Source: Solwaraspora sp. WMMD792
GTDB lineage: Bacteria; Actinomycetota; Actinomycetes; Mycobacteriales; Micromonosporaceae
Assembly (NCBI RefSeq): GCF_029626105.1
Contig: NZ_JARUBH010000009.1
Coordinates: 3,100,001-3,164,000, forward strand
Direction of reading: 5' to 3'
DNA length: 64,000 nt
Position 1 is the first letter of the stretch. Each line of letters begins with the position of its first letter. The position numbers were made by a program, and so were the translations under genes. This document shows positions 37,449 through 45,394 of the stretch, in pieces. The notes beneath the pieces were generated by a model. It ran no database searches and was not told the DNA's origin. It saw nothing but the letters and a program-made list of their open reading frames with translations.

Positions 37449-38390
37449 ATGAAACAGAATCGGCGGATCGCGACGGCTGCGATCGCCCTTGTGCTGGGGG
37501 CCGCCACCAGCGGCTGCGGCGCCGGCGACGGTGACGGTGGTGGCCGATCGCAGACGGGCTGGCCGGACAAGATCGTGTTCGCGGCCGTACCGGCCGGTGA
37601 AGCGAGCACTTTCAAGGACCACTACGGACTGTTCATCAGGGCCCTGTCCGAGGAGGTCGGCATCGAGGTCGAGACGTTCCAGGCCGCCGACTACGCGGGA
37701 GTCATCGAGGCCCTCATCGCCGGCAGCGTCGACATGGCGCAGCTCGGTGCGTTCTCCTACGCCCTCGCTGTGCAGAACGGGGCAGAGATCGAGCCGACCG
37801 GGCTGCTGCAGCACCGCAAGGGCGACCAACCGGGCTACGTCGTCCTCGGGGTGACCAGAGCATCGAGCACGCTGTCGTCGGTGGAGGACTTCCGTGGCAG
37901 GACCGTCTGCTTCCCGGACCCGGCGTCGACCTCCACGCTGCTGCCGCTGTTCGAGTTCTCCAAGGCCGGCCTCGCCCCTGACCGGGACTTCAAACGCCTC
38001 GTCGTACCAGCTGGCAACACCATCCCGCGCGCGGTCAAACGGGGTGACTGCGAAATCGGGCTGGTCGCAGACGCTCAACTGGAAAACGCCATCCGGACCG
38101 GTGACGTCACCGAGGGCGAGCTGAAGTCGTTCTGGCAGGTCCGGGCACCACACTCGCCGGTGGTCACCCGATCCGCGCTGCCCGACGACCTACGAGCCAA
38201 GATCCGCACCGCCACGCTGAAGATCAATTCGGAGTATCTGGAGGGACGCGGCTGGTGCACGGGCGACGCCTGTCTGGTCAGCTCCAACCGTGACTACGGC
38301 TACCTGCCAGTGGAGCACTCCTATTACCAAATCATCTGGGACGCGTGCGAGGCGACCCGCATCGAGGCATGCGGACCGATCGGCAGCTGA
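37449..38390 (+). CDS. PhnD-like substrate-binding lipoprotein 2 with conserved cysteines
   Basis: A 313-residue paralogue of the protein at 33876. The lipobox is ATSGC. The same ligand-site segments appear (KIVFAAVPAGEA, AADYAGVIEALIAGSVDMAQLGAFSYALA, RTVCFPDPASTST) with the same six cysteines (GDC, WCTGDAC, DACEATRIEACGPIGS end). Two binding proteins for one transporter suggest two related ligands, for example inorganic and methylated arsenicals. ATG follows GAGGAGAG. Confidence 0.88.
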   Translation: MKQNRRIATAAIALVLGAATSGCGAGDGDGGGRSQTGWPDKIVFAAVPAGEASTFKDHYGLFIRALSEEVGIEVETFQAADYAGVIEALIAGSVDMAQLGAFSYALAVQNGAEIEPTGLLQHRKGDQPGYVVLGVTRASSTLSSVEDFRGRTVCFPDPASTSTLLPLFEFSKAGLAPDRDFKRLVVPAGNTIPRAVKRGDCEIGLVADAQLENAIRTGDVTEGELKSFWQVRAPHSPVVTRSALPDDLRAKIRTATLKINSEYLEGRGWCTGDACLVSSNRDYGYLPVEHSYYQIIWDACEATRIEACGPIGS

Positions 38391-38425
38391 TGTCGGAGGT
38401 CGCCCTATCTGACACCGCGCGCCGG

Positions 38426-39586
38426 TCAGCAGCCACACCCACCACCTGGCTGGGCGCAACTGGCCGGTTCGGAAACGGGCCGGTACCGGGTTCGCCCAGC
38501 GGCGGCGCTGGGACCGGCCCCCGGAGCCGTACCTGTTGGCAGCGCAGCTTCCGATGGCGACGACGTCGAATCGACCGGCTCGGCTTCCAGGATGAAGGTG
38601 TGCTCCGCGAACGGGCCGGCGAGAATCGACCGGAGGTCCTCCGCATCGATCGGTACGACTCGGCCTCGGATCATCTGCAGGCCGGAATCGATCGTAACGG
38701 CGGCGAACGGACCCCGGTAGACGACGGCGTGTCCTGTCAATGCGTTCTCGCGGCTCGGCGGCTTGTAAGCAGCGACGGTGACACTGCGAAACTCGACCTC
38801 GCCGACCGTTTCCCAGGGACGGGTCTCGCGTTTGAGAATCGTCAGTCCGGTCAGTCCGGCCTGGTTGAACCCGTCGAGGAAGCGCTCCTCCTGCAGTGCG
38901 CCGCTGTAGCAGCCCGACCATAGCTGCGGATCGGCTCGCATTGCGGTCGGCACGTCGATGTCGCTGACGATGTCGCTGATCACCGCCCGGCCACCCGGCC
39001 GCAGTACGCGGGCGATCTCAGCGAACATGTCCTGCTTGCGCTGTGGCGCCACCAGGTTGAGTACGCAGTTGGAGATGACGACGTCGATACTGCCGTCGGG
39101 GACAAGCGGCGAGTCGCGGCGCAGCCGGCCGGCCAGCTCGTCGAGTCGGACGAGATCGTCGTGGGAGCGGACCGGGTGGCGGTCCAGGTGGCGGTCGAGG
39201 AACTCGAGGTCGAGCGCAAGGTCCTCGATCCGGGCTTTGGCAAAGGTGACGTTGCCGTATCCGAGTCGCCGGGTCACCTCGGGCTGCGCTCGCCGGGCCA
39301 CGGCGAGCATGTCGTCATTGAGGTCGACGCCGATGACGGCACCGGAGGGGCCGACGATCTGCGCGGCGATGAAACAGACCTTGCCGGCCCCGCTGCCGAG
39401 GTCCAGGGCGCGTTCTCCTGGTTGTAGATAGCTGACCGGGTCGCCGCATCCGTAGTCCTTCTCCAGCACGTCGGCCGGAATGGCCTTGAGGTACTGGGGG
39501 TCGTAGTCGACCGGGCAGCACAGACCCGGCTCTACGACCTCTGCGGCGGCGCTGTATCGCTGCTGGACGGCACGGTCGATACTCAC
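38426..39586 (-). CDS. ArsM-like methyltransferase with extra C-terminal domain and Cys-rich tail
   Basis: A 386-residue SAM-dependent methyltransferase. Residues about 1-50 have LCCPVDYDPQYLKAIPADVLEKDYGCGDP, a cysteine-rich opening. The Rossmann SAM site is ALDLGSGAGKVCFIAAQI, with VISNCVLNLV as in arsenite methyltransferases. After about residue 260 a second domain of unknown type begins (LTGHAVVYRGPFAAVTIDSGLQMIRG), and the chain ends in CAQPGGGCGC. It probably acts on an arsenical, but the product may differ from simple methylarsenite. The GTG overlaps the GTPase stop (GTGA). Confidence 0.85.
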   Translation of the reverse strand: MSIDRAVQQRYSAAAEVVEPGLCCPVDYDPQYLKAIPADVLEKDYGCGDPVSYLQPGERALDLGSGAGKVCFIAAQIVGPSGAVIGVDLNDDMLAVARRAQPEVTRRLGYGNVTFAKARIEDLALDLEFLDRHLDRHPVRSHDDLVRLDELAGRLRRDSPLVPDGSIDVVISNCVLNLVAPQRKQDMFAEIARVLRPGGRAVISDIVSDIDVPTAMRADPQLWSGCYSGALQEERFLDGFNQAGLTGLTILKRETRPWETVGEVEFRSVTVAAYKPPSRENALTGHAVVYRGPFAAVTIDSGLQMIRGRVVPIDAEDLRSILAGPFAEHTFILEAEPVDSTSSPSEAALPTGTAPGAGPSAAAGRTRYRPVSEPASCAQPGGGCGC

Positions 39587-40773
39587 GGTGCTACCCGACC
39601 TTTCCCGGACCCGTGACGGGTCGACGACGACAACGGCGCAGGGGGCAGATGGTGCCACTGGCCGGTGGTGTCACCGGCGAGCATGCGGTGCGTCGGACGC
39701 GGCTGCCCCGGCTTGAACGAGCGCTGACCGGCCGGGGTGGACCGTACGTCCTGGTCCTGGTCCGCCACAGCCGTCGAGGCGTCGGCGAGGCGTTCGAGCT
39801 GTTCCGGTTCGCAGGCGACCCGGGCGTTGAGGACCAGCCGCCCTCCGCTGCTGGTCGTGGCACCCGCGAGGTCGACGACGCCGGACTGACTGCTGTCGAT
39901 GAGGCTGGCTTTCGTCAACAGGCCGGAGGCGGTGTCCTGGAACATCAGCTTCACATGGCCGATCAGGTGTGCCTTGTCTCGGCTCGCGCGGGCCATCGCC
40001 GTCAGAAACGTCCGGGCCCATGCGGCCGGATCGAACGGACCGCGCACCGCCTGCAGGTCAAGGGTCCGGTCGAGCCAGGCGAGCCGGGCCTCGGCTGTTC
40101 CGTACCGCTGGTAGTCGAGGTCGAGGTTCCCGTCGTCGGCGGTATGCCGTCCGGCCCACGCGTCGAGCAACCGGGTGAGATGGCCGGTGGCGGCCGAGTA
40201 GGTGACCACTTCCGCACGCGGGAACCGGCGCGTGAGCGACTCGACGACCAGCTGGATCTCGTCGGCTGCCAGTAGATCGGCCTTGTTGACGCCGATCACG
40301 GCGGCGTCCTCGAGTTGCTTCCGATACAGGTACGCGATGTCAGTGCCGTCGTCTCCTCGGTCCAGGTCGGGCAGCATGCGCAGGTAGCGGATCGGATCGA
40401 CGACGGTGGTCATCGGGGCGGTGACGAACTCGTCGCCGTGCAGTGCGGTCAACGGGCGGACGACGGTGGCGGTCAGGTCGGTGCAGCTGCCGACGGATTC
40501 GGCGATGATGACGTCGGGGCTGGTGCGGTGAATCAGCTGCGACATGACGGCAAGCAGATCCTCGAACCGGCAGCAGAAGCAGCCGCCTGTGACCTCACCG
40601 ACGTCGGCCGACCCGTTGGCGGCGAAGGCGGTGTCGACCAGGTCGACGCCCTGGTCGTTGGTGATCACGGCGACCCGTTGGCCGGCGGCCCGCAGCTGAT
40701 CGGCCGCCACGGTCATCGTGGTCGTCTTGCCCGCGCCGAGAAACCCACTCAGCACAACGAACTTGGTACTCAT
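39583..40773 (-). CDS. COG0523 (CobW/YjiA-type) metal-linked GTPase
   Basis: A 396-residue G3E GTPase: P-loop LSGFLGAGKTTTM, the metal motif GGCFCC (CxCC), Asp in IIAESVG and the base-specifying GVNKADLL. The C-terminal CobW domain starts near residue 230. COG0523 proteins insert or deliver metals such as zinc or cobalt. Here it lies between two arsenic methyltransferase genes in an operon without ArsA, so a role in handling arsenic or in loading a metal cofactor is plausible but unproven. Confidence 0.88.
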   Translation of the reverse strand: MSTKFVVLSGFLGAGKTTTMTVAADQLRAAGQRVAVITNDQGVDLVDTAFAANGSADVGEVTGGCFCCRFEDLLAVMSQLIHRTSPDVIIAESVGSCTDLTATVVRPLTALHGDEFVTAPMTTVVDPIRYLRMLPDLDRGDDGTDIAYLYRKQLEDAAVIGVNKADLLAADEIQLVVESLTRRFPRAEVVTYSAATGHLTRLLDAWAGRHTADDGNLDLDYQRYGTAEARLAWLDRTLDLQAVRGPFDPAAWARTFLTAMARASRDKAHLIGHVKLMFQDTASGLLTKASLIDSSQSGVVDLAGATTSSGGRLVLNARVACEPEQLERLADASTAVADQDQDVRSTPAGQRSFKPGQPRPTHRMLAGDTTGQWHHLPPAPLSSSTRHGSGKGRVAP

Positions 40774-40797
40774 CGGCTCTCCCGGTTGCAGGCGTGG

Positions 40798-41682
40798 TCA
40801 GGACTTTTCGGCACGGACGATCGCGCTCGCGAATCGGGCCAGGATCTGCTCGACGACCGGTGTGGGTTCCAGCGCCGCGTACTCTGGTAGCCCGCTCGGG
40901 AACAGATCGGTGGCGTCGTGCTGGCGCAGGATGTCGATCCGCGCTTCGGTGAAGCCCTGGTCACGCAGCAGCCGCAGATACTCGTCGTCACTGAGCGCGC
41001 CGCCGACGCAGCTGCCCCACGCGTACAGGTCGGCGCGCAGCGCGTCGGCGAACGGGGACCCGGCCGGCAGACCACCCTGGATCACGACGTCGGCGACAGC
41101 GAGCCGCCCGCCGGGTCGCAGCACCCGCCAGGTCTCGGCGACGACCTTCCGCTTGTCGACCGCAAGGTTGATCACGCAGTTGGAGATGACCACGTCGACG
41201 CTGGCGTCGGGCATCGGCAGGTTGGCGATGTCGCCCTTGAGGAACGACACGTTGCCGACTCCGGCAGCGGCGGCGTTCTGCCAGGCAAGTCCGAGCATCT
41301 CGTCTGTCATGTCGATGCCGTACACCTGGCCGGCCTCGCCGACCCGCCGGGCAGCGAGGATCGCATCGAGGCCGCCGCCGGAGCCGAGGTCGAGTACGAC
41401 GTCGCCGGGGCGCAGCGCCGCGACGGCGGTCGGATTCGCGCAGCCGAGACGGGCCAGCGCCGCGCGCAGCGGCACCTCGTCCATCTCGTCGAGGGCGTAG
41501 ATGTCGGCGGAGAACTCATTGACGCCGACGGTCGGGGTGTCTCCACAGCAGCTGGAGTCGGTGCCGCAGCAGGAGGCCGCAGCGCTGGCACCCAGGTCCA
41601 CCGCAGCGGCGGCGCGGCCGCCGTACCGTTTCCGGATCGTCTCCTGGATCGTGTCCGCGGTGTGCGGCGTGGTGCTGGTCAT
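40798..41682 (-). CDS. arsM: Arsenite S-adenosylmethionine methyltransferase
   Basis: A 294-residue ArsM. The N-terminal region is cysteine-rich (SCCGTDSSCCGD). LGCANPTAV, the SAM motif VVLDLGSGGGLDAILAARRVG, VISNCVINLAVDK and GSCVGGALS place the conserved As-binding cysteines. It converts As(III) to methylated forms. The ATG at 41682 has AGGGA 6 nt upstream, better than the ATG at 41688. It is 29 nt from the arsI fusion gene. Confidence 0.93.
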   Translation of the reverse strand: MTSTTPHTADTIQETIRKRYGGRAAAAVDLGASAAASCCGTDSSCCGDTPTVGVNEFSADIYALDEMDEVPLRAALARLGCANPTAVAALRPGDVVLDLGSGGGLDAILAARRVGEAGQVYGIDMTDEMLGLAWQNAAAAGVGNVSFLKGDIANLPMPDASVDVVISNCVINLAVDKRKVVAETWRVLRPGGRLAVADVVIQGGLPAGSPFADALRADLYAWGSCVGGALSDDEYLRLLRDQGFTEARIDILRQHDATDLFPSGLPEYAALEPTPVVEQILARFASAIVRAEKS

Positions 41683-41711
41683 CGGCATTCCCTGTTCGCC
41701 TGGTCGGGGGC

Positions 41712-42503
41712 TCACGCCGAAACCGGCATCTTCGACGACACGCCGACGCTCACCCGACTGGGCGCGATCTCGGCGTAGCAGGCGCAGTCCGGTCCACAGC
41801 CCTCGTCGGCGTCGGCCTCGGTGACGACGTAGACCTCCCAACGGTTCCCGTCGGGGTCGCCTACCCACACTTTGGTCTGCACCGCGTAGCAGCAGGGGGT
41901 GGCGACCTCCTCGTCGGTGAGGAACCCGGCGGCAGCGAACCGCTCCTTCATCGCCATCACGATGTCGGTGCTCTTGACCTGCACACCGAGGTGGTTGACG
42001 GCGCCCCCGGAGGCGGGTTTGCGGTCCGGGTTGAACGAAATCACCAGGGGTGGCTCCGCGACCTCGAACTTGGCGTAGTCGGCGAGGTGCTTCGTCGGCG
42101 GTTGGCCGAAGAAGACCTGGTAGAACTTGACGCTCTCCTCGAGGTTGTTGACGAACATGCTGATGTGCATCCGGCTGGCGGTGGCGAACTCGACCGCCGA
42201 GTCGGCGCGATCGACGAGGCCGGCCGCAGCCTCGACGCCGTCAGTGATGTACCCGGTCAGTTGATCGACGGTCGGCAGCTCACCGGAGAGCACCGGCTTG
42301 CCGTCGACGACGGTGAGCGGCATGGTGCCCGACCGCTTGATCCGCATTACCTGCAGGACGACCGCCGGAACCCCGTCGAGGGTCGAGCCGTACAGGTTCG
42401 TGGCGACGAGTGTAACGGTGTCGGGAACGTCGGGTACCGCGTCCAACGTCTGCTGAGCGGTGAGTTGGTCGTCGTCGCTGCTGACGAACACTTCGATCTT
42501 CAT
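41712..42503 (-). CDS. arsI: ArsI C-As lyase fused to an N-terminal thioredoxin-like module
   Basis: A 263-residue two-domain protein. Residues about 1-105 are a thioredoxin/ArsD-like module without a CxxC (VEVFVSSDDDQLTAQQTLDA, MPLTVVDGKPVLSGELPTVDQL). Residues about 110-245 are a VOC dioxygenase of the ArsI/CadI type: MHISMFVNNLEESVKFYQVFF, NHLGVQV with a metal-ligand His, PCCYAVQTKVWV with the vicinal As-binding cysteines and GNRWEVYVV. ArsI cleaves methyl or aryl groups from trivalent organoarsenicals using O2. The tail CGPDCACYAEI adds three cysteines. Known ArsI proteins lack the N-terminal module. Confidence 0.9.
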   Translation of the reverse strand: MKIEVFVSSDDDQLTAQQTLDAVPDVPDTVTLVATNLYGSTLDGVPAVVLQVMRIKRSGTMPLTVVDGKPVLSGELPTVDQLTGYITDGVEAAAGLVDRADSAVEFATASRMHISMFVNNLEESVKFYQVFFGQPPTKHLADYAKFEVAEPPLVISFNPDRKPASGGAVNHLGVQVKSTDIVMAMKERFAAAGFLTDEEVATPCCYAVQTKVWVGDPDGNRWEVYVVTEADADEGCGPDCACYAEIAPSRVSVGVSSKMPVSA

Positions 42504-42595
42504 GGGCTGTTCCTGTCTCCTATGACGTCGAGTGATGCTGATTCGAATTCGACGGGCGGACGTGGTGGCTGCGGCTGGCGATCGGGCGAGGGTGG

Positions 42596-43651
42596 TCAGC
42601 AGCAGGCGTCGGTGGTGCAGCAGGCGTCAGCGGCGCTCGCCGGGCGGCGCAGCGGCGCCGACGCATGGTCGGGGTCGTCGATGAGCTCCGCTGCGGCGTC
42701 CGGCGTAGGCAGCCAGCCCTGTGTCCGGACCTTTCCGTCGACCACCAGCGCGGGCAGGCACCGCGAGCCCTCGGTCTGCAAGGCCAGGAACAACGCCGGC
42801 GGCAGGGGAACCATCCCGGTCGGCTTGGCCATGTCGAACGCCTTGATGTCGGCCGAGGGGTACCGCTCCTGCAACACGTCGAGAAGCGGCTGCGACGGTG
42901 TGGTGTTGCAGGAGCACTCCTCGAAGACGTAGATCTTCACCGGAGTCGACACCGGCCGGGTCGCGACGGCGGTCACGGCCGGCGCCGCAGACGGTCCACA
43001 GTCCGCAAGCAACTCACCCGCCTTGGCGGCGAGCGGGTGTGCCGGGTCGATCGGCCGGTAGTCGCAGCCCAGGTACTCGTCGGACGAGTGCAGGTCCCCG
43101 AACGCGAACTCGATCGGCCGACGAGATCCCTGCGCCCCTTCCGGCGGGTAGACCCAGTGCTTCGGCCCCATCATCGTGTGGCAGCAGCGCACCGGTCCGG
43201 CCTGGTAGACGTGCCGCCATCCGGCACTGCTCGCGGCGTCCGGGATCGCATCGAAGATCCGTTGCGTCGCCGCGTTCTCCTCGCGCAGGTCCACCCCGAG
43301 ATGGTCGACGTATGGCTTCACCGGTGGGGCCGCGCCGGGGATGAACTCGTCCTGGGCAGTCGGCTCGGAGGCGAAGATGACGTTGAGGCCGCTAGGGAAG
43401 GAGAACTTCCGCTCCTGGGCGGAGTTGGAGGTCTCCTGGCATGCGTCCGCCAGCCGCTGTCCCACCGGCAGGTTCGCCACGTCGTCTGCGTTGACGTGCA
43501 CATGAATTGACTCGGCATTGTCCATCGCCTGAGCGAATGGGAAGGCATCGCTGATCACCTCGAGGACCTGCTCGGCCTCTTGTGCGGCGAGCAGACCGGC
43601 TTCGGTGAACAGGCGAAGATCGTTTTGAACCGTGGAGACGTTGAAGGCCAT
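42596..43651 (-). CDS. Island unknown family, member 2, fused to an ArsD arsenic metallochaperone domain
   Basis: A 351-residue fusion. Residues about 1-225 are the unknown family (AESIHVHV, FPSGLNVIF, DHLGVDLRE, GPVRCCHTMMGPKHWVYPP, GCDYRPIDPAHP). Residues about 250-351 are ArsD: VKIYVFEECSCNTTP replaces the CCxxxxC site, LPALVVDGKVRTQGWLP is typical, and the end ACCTTDACC matches the two C-terminal vicinal pairs of E. coli ArsD (CCGGNTSCC). ArsD hands As(III) to the ArsA ATPase, which is absent here. ATG follows a strong AGGAGGT. It is first in the arsI-arsM-GTPase-methyltransferase operon. Confidence 0.85.
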   Translation of the reverse strand: MAFNVSTVQNDLRLFTEAGLLAAQEAEQVLEVISDAFPFAQAMDNAESIHVHVNADDVANLPVGQRLADACQETSNSAQERKFSFPSGLNVIFASEPTAQDEFIPGAAPPVKPYVDHLGVDLREENAATQRIFDAIPDAASSAGWRHVYQAGPVRCCHTMMGPKHWVYPPEGAQGSRRPIEFAFGDLHSSDEYLGCDYRPIDPAHPLAAKAGELLADCGPSAAPAVTAVATRPVSTPVKIYVFEECSCNTTPSQPLLDVLQERYPSADIKAFDMAKPTGMVPLPPALFLALQTEGSRCLPALVVDGKVRTQGWLPTPDAAAELIDDPDHASAPLRRPASAADACCTTDACC

Positions 43652-44230
43652 ACCGATACCTCCTGGCGGATGATAGATGTACAAGATCGGGGTATCCGAA
43701 TGCCGCCGGAATAGGCGCAGCCGAGGGGTGGCCGCAGAGCTGACAAGCCACCCGTCGACTTTCATCATCGTCTAACCAGCCCTCACCCATGTCAAGGACG
43801 ATCCACCCACCCAATCTAAGATCGACATGCGTCACGCGCATCGGCGCACACCGCTTCAGCTGGCACTTCCCCGCTATCGCCGAGATCGCTATATGCCGAA
43901 AATGATCAGCAAGGATGTTTCACGATGTGAACAAACAAGCACACCATCGCATGCCACTCACACGGTTGACCGCAGTGATTAACGTTGGGAAGACTGGCGG
44001 CCAGGACCCCAACCTACCGCCTCGATCATCTTTCTGCATCGCATTGATCAAAGCTGCTCCTCGTCGCACGACTCCATCGAGAAGCGGCCCGCCCGCCTGC
44101 CCGCGGCATGTCCTGTCGCGCCAGCGAGCCGATTCTTGCGACACGGATCCGGCGAACAGTGCCCGGTCCAAAGTCCACGGCGTCGCAACCGTCATCGACC
44201 GTGGAGCCCAACGACGACGGGAGCTTCCTC
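43652..44230. promoter_or_regulatory. Divergent region between the ArsD-fusion operon and arsR
   Basis: This 579-nt gap holds no supported gene. On the minus strand TTGACA (43790-43795) with GACGAT 17 nt on (43767-43772), or TAGACG closer, is a candidate promoter, giving a leader of more than 100 nt. TTCAC-GAT-GTGAA (43919-43931) and ATGCG-N5-CGCAT (43827-43841) are small dyads that could bind the nearby ArsR proteins. GGGAGC lies 8 nt before 44231. Confidence 0.45.
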
Positions 44231-44677
44231 ATGCCGCGACCGGGTGAGCCGGAATCGAATTCGGCCGACACGCCCACCGAGGCGAGTCTCCTGTCGAAGA
44301 CCCATCCGCACGGTGGAGGTCGGCATGGCCGGAGCCGTCGCTCCCGCAAGGCATTCCACCCGGCTCACCTCGTCGGCGGTGATCTCGACGGCCCTCGGCA
44401 CCAAGTGATCGCCGCGATGTGCAGGGCGCTCGGGGACCCGGCCCGGCTAAGGATGCTCACCACGATGGCGACCCGCGGTCAGGTTTGCGTATGCGATCTC
44501 GTCAGCGCCTCCGACCTGAGCGGACCCACCGTCTCCTACCACTTGAAGGTGTTGCGCGAGGCAGGTCTGGTCAACTGCCAGCGTCGTGGTACCTGGGTGT
44601 ACTACTGGCTCGTACCGACAGCGGTTGACCAGCTGGCCCAATGCCTCGCCGCCGTCTCGGCCCGCAGCGCTCGATAA
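44231..44677 (+). CDS. arsR: ArsR-type As(III)-responsive repressor
   Basis: A 148-residue ArsR with a long basic N-terminal arm (residues about 1-55, His/Arg-rich). The core HQVIAAMCRALGDPARLRMLTTMATRGQVCVCDLVSASDLSGPTVSYHLKVLREAGLVNC holds the CVC As(III) site. The ATG at 44231 has GGGAGC 8 nt upstream. It is followed 53 nt later by another arsR, and both may control the divergent operon and the downstream PiT gene. Confidence 0.9.
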   Translation: MPRPGEPESNSADTPTEASLLSKTHPHGGGRHGRSRRSRKAFHPAHLVGGDLDGPRHQVIAAMCRALGDPARLRMLTTMATRGQVCVCDLVSASDLSGPTVSYHLKVLREAGLVNCQRRGTWVYYWLVPTAVDQLAQCLAAVSARSAR

Positions 44678-44730
44678 TCAGGAGACTCCCTGCCCTTGCG
44701 GTTTGTTGCAGTCACAGGCGACGATGGAGC

Positions 44731-45078
44731 GTGGCCAAGCAGAGTTCCGCTCCGCCGATCCCGATCTCCCGCTGGTCTCCCCTGCTGTCCGAGCCGATCG
44801 CCCCCGACGACGCGGTGGATTACGCGCAGGTGTTCAAGGCCCTCAGCGACCCGGTGAGGCTACGGCTGTTCTCGTTGATCGCCTCTCGCGATGGCGGTGA
44901 GGTGTGTGTCTGTGAGCTGACCAAGCAGTTCGAGGTCACCGGGCCCACCATTTCCCACCACCTGAAAGTGCTCCGCGAGACCGGCCTGGTGGGTTCACAG
45001 CGACGCGGCACCTGGGTCTACTACTGGGTCTATCCACAGACCCTCACCCGGCTCGGCCGGGTTTTTTCGCCGGCCTGA
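44731..45078 (+). CDS. arsR: ArsR-type As(III)-responsive repressor
   Basis: A 115-residue ArsR: VDYAQVFKALSDPVRLRLFSLIASRDGGEVCVCELTKQFEVTGPTISHHLKVLRETGLVGSQRRGTWVYYWV, with the CVC site. It is close to the products at 31716 and 44231. The GTG at 44731 is preferred; a longer frame overlaps the previous gene. Its last codons are built into an intrinsic terminator. Confidence 0.9.
   Translation: MAKQSSAPPIPISRWSPLLSEPIAPDDAVDYAQVFKALSDPVRLRLFSLIASRDGGEVCVCELTKQFEVTGPTISHHLKVLRETGLVGSQRRGTWVYYWVYPQTLTRLGRVFSPA
45046..45067 (+). terminator. Intrinsic terminator overlapping the 3' end of arsR
   Basis: ACCCGGC-TCG-GCCGGGT is a 7-bp stem with a 3-nt loop followed by six T. It lies wholly inside the last codons of the arsR at 44731 (RLGRVFSPA), a compact overlap of coding and termination signals. 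Confidence 0.85.
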
Positions 45079-45394
45079 CGAACGCCCCACCGCTGCCACA
45101 GCCCGTCTGGCACTCCGGATGGCCCCAGCCGTACGCCTGTCATCCAGCACCACGACACAGTGCTGCCCTTTTGCGACGGATCTGGACGAACCCAACATTC
45201 GCCGCGCAGCCCACACGACGCCGGCCGCCCCCTACACCGAATCCCACACCCGCCAGTCTTCAATTTTTTCGATACACGCAGGTCTGTCGCGTGCCCCAAC
45301 CCGACAGACAAACGAAAGGTGAATTGTTTATTGACAGACGGTGAACCGCGCTACAAACTTGAGCAAAGACCTGCGCCGAACACAGGGGGCGGAA
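45079..45394 (+). promoter_or_regulatory. PiT promoter region with PHO-box-like repeats
   Basis: GGTGAAT at 45318 and GGTGAAC at 45340 are exactly 22 nt apart, twice the 11-nt period of actinobacterial PhoP (PHO) boxes, whose unit is GTTCACC (complement GGTGAAC). The middle unit is degenerate. TTGACA (45331-45336) overlaps them, as usual for PHO boxes, with TACAAA 15 nt on. GACAGAC is repeated at 45303 and 45333. The rest of the 316-nt gap has no gene. Confidence 0.45.

Noticed and set aside
33876-38390. Reading the PhnD/E/C genes as a phosphonate utilisation operon
   Set aside because: No C-P lyase (PhnG-M), phosphonatase or phosphite dehydrogenase is present, and the binding proteins have unusual cysteines. 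A phosphonate role is not excluded but not supported.
43915-44247. 110-codon frame upstream of arsR
   Set aside because: Overlaps the arsR start, low-complexity Arg/Pro/Ser content and no motif.
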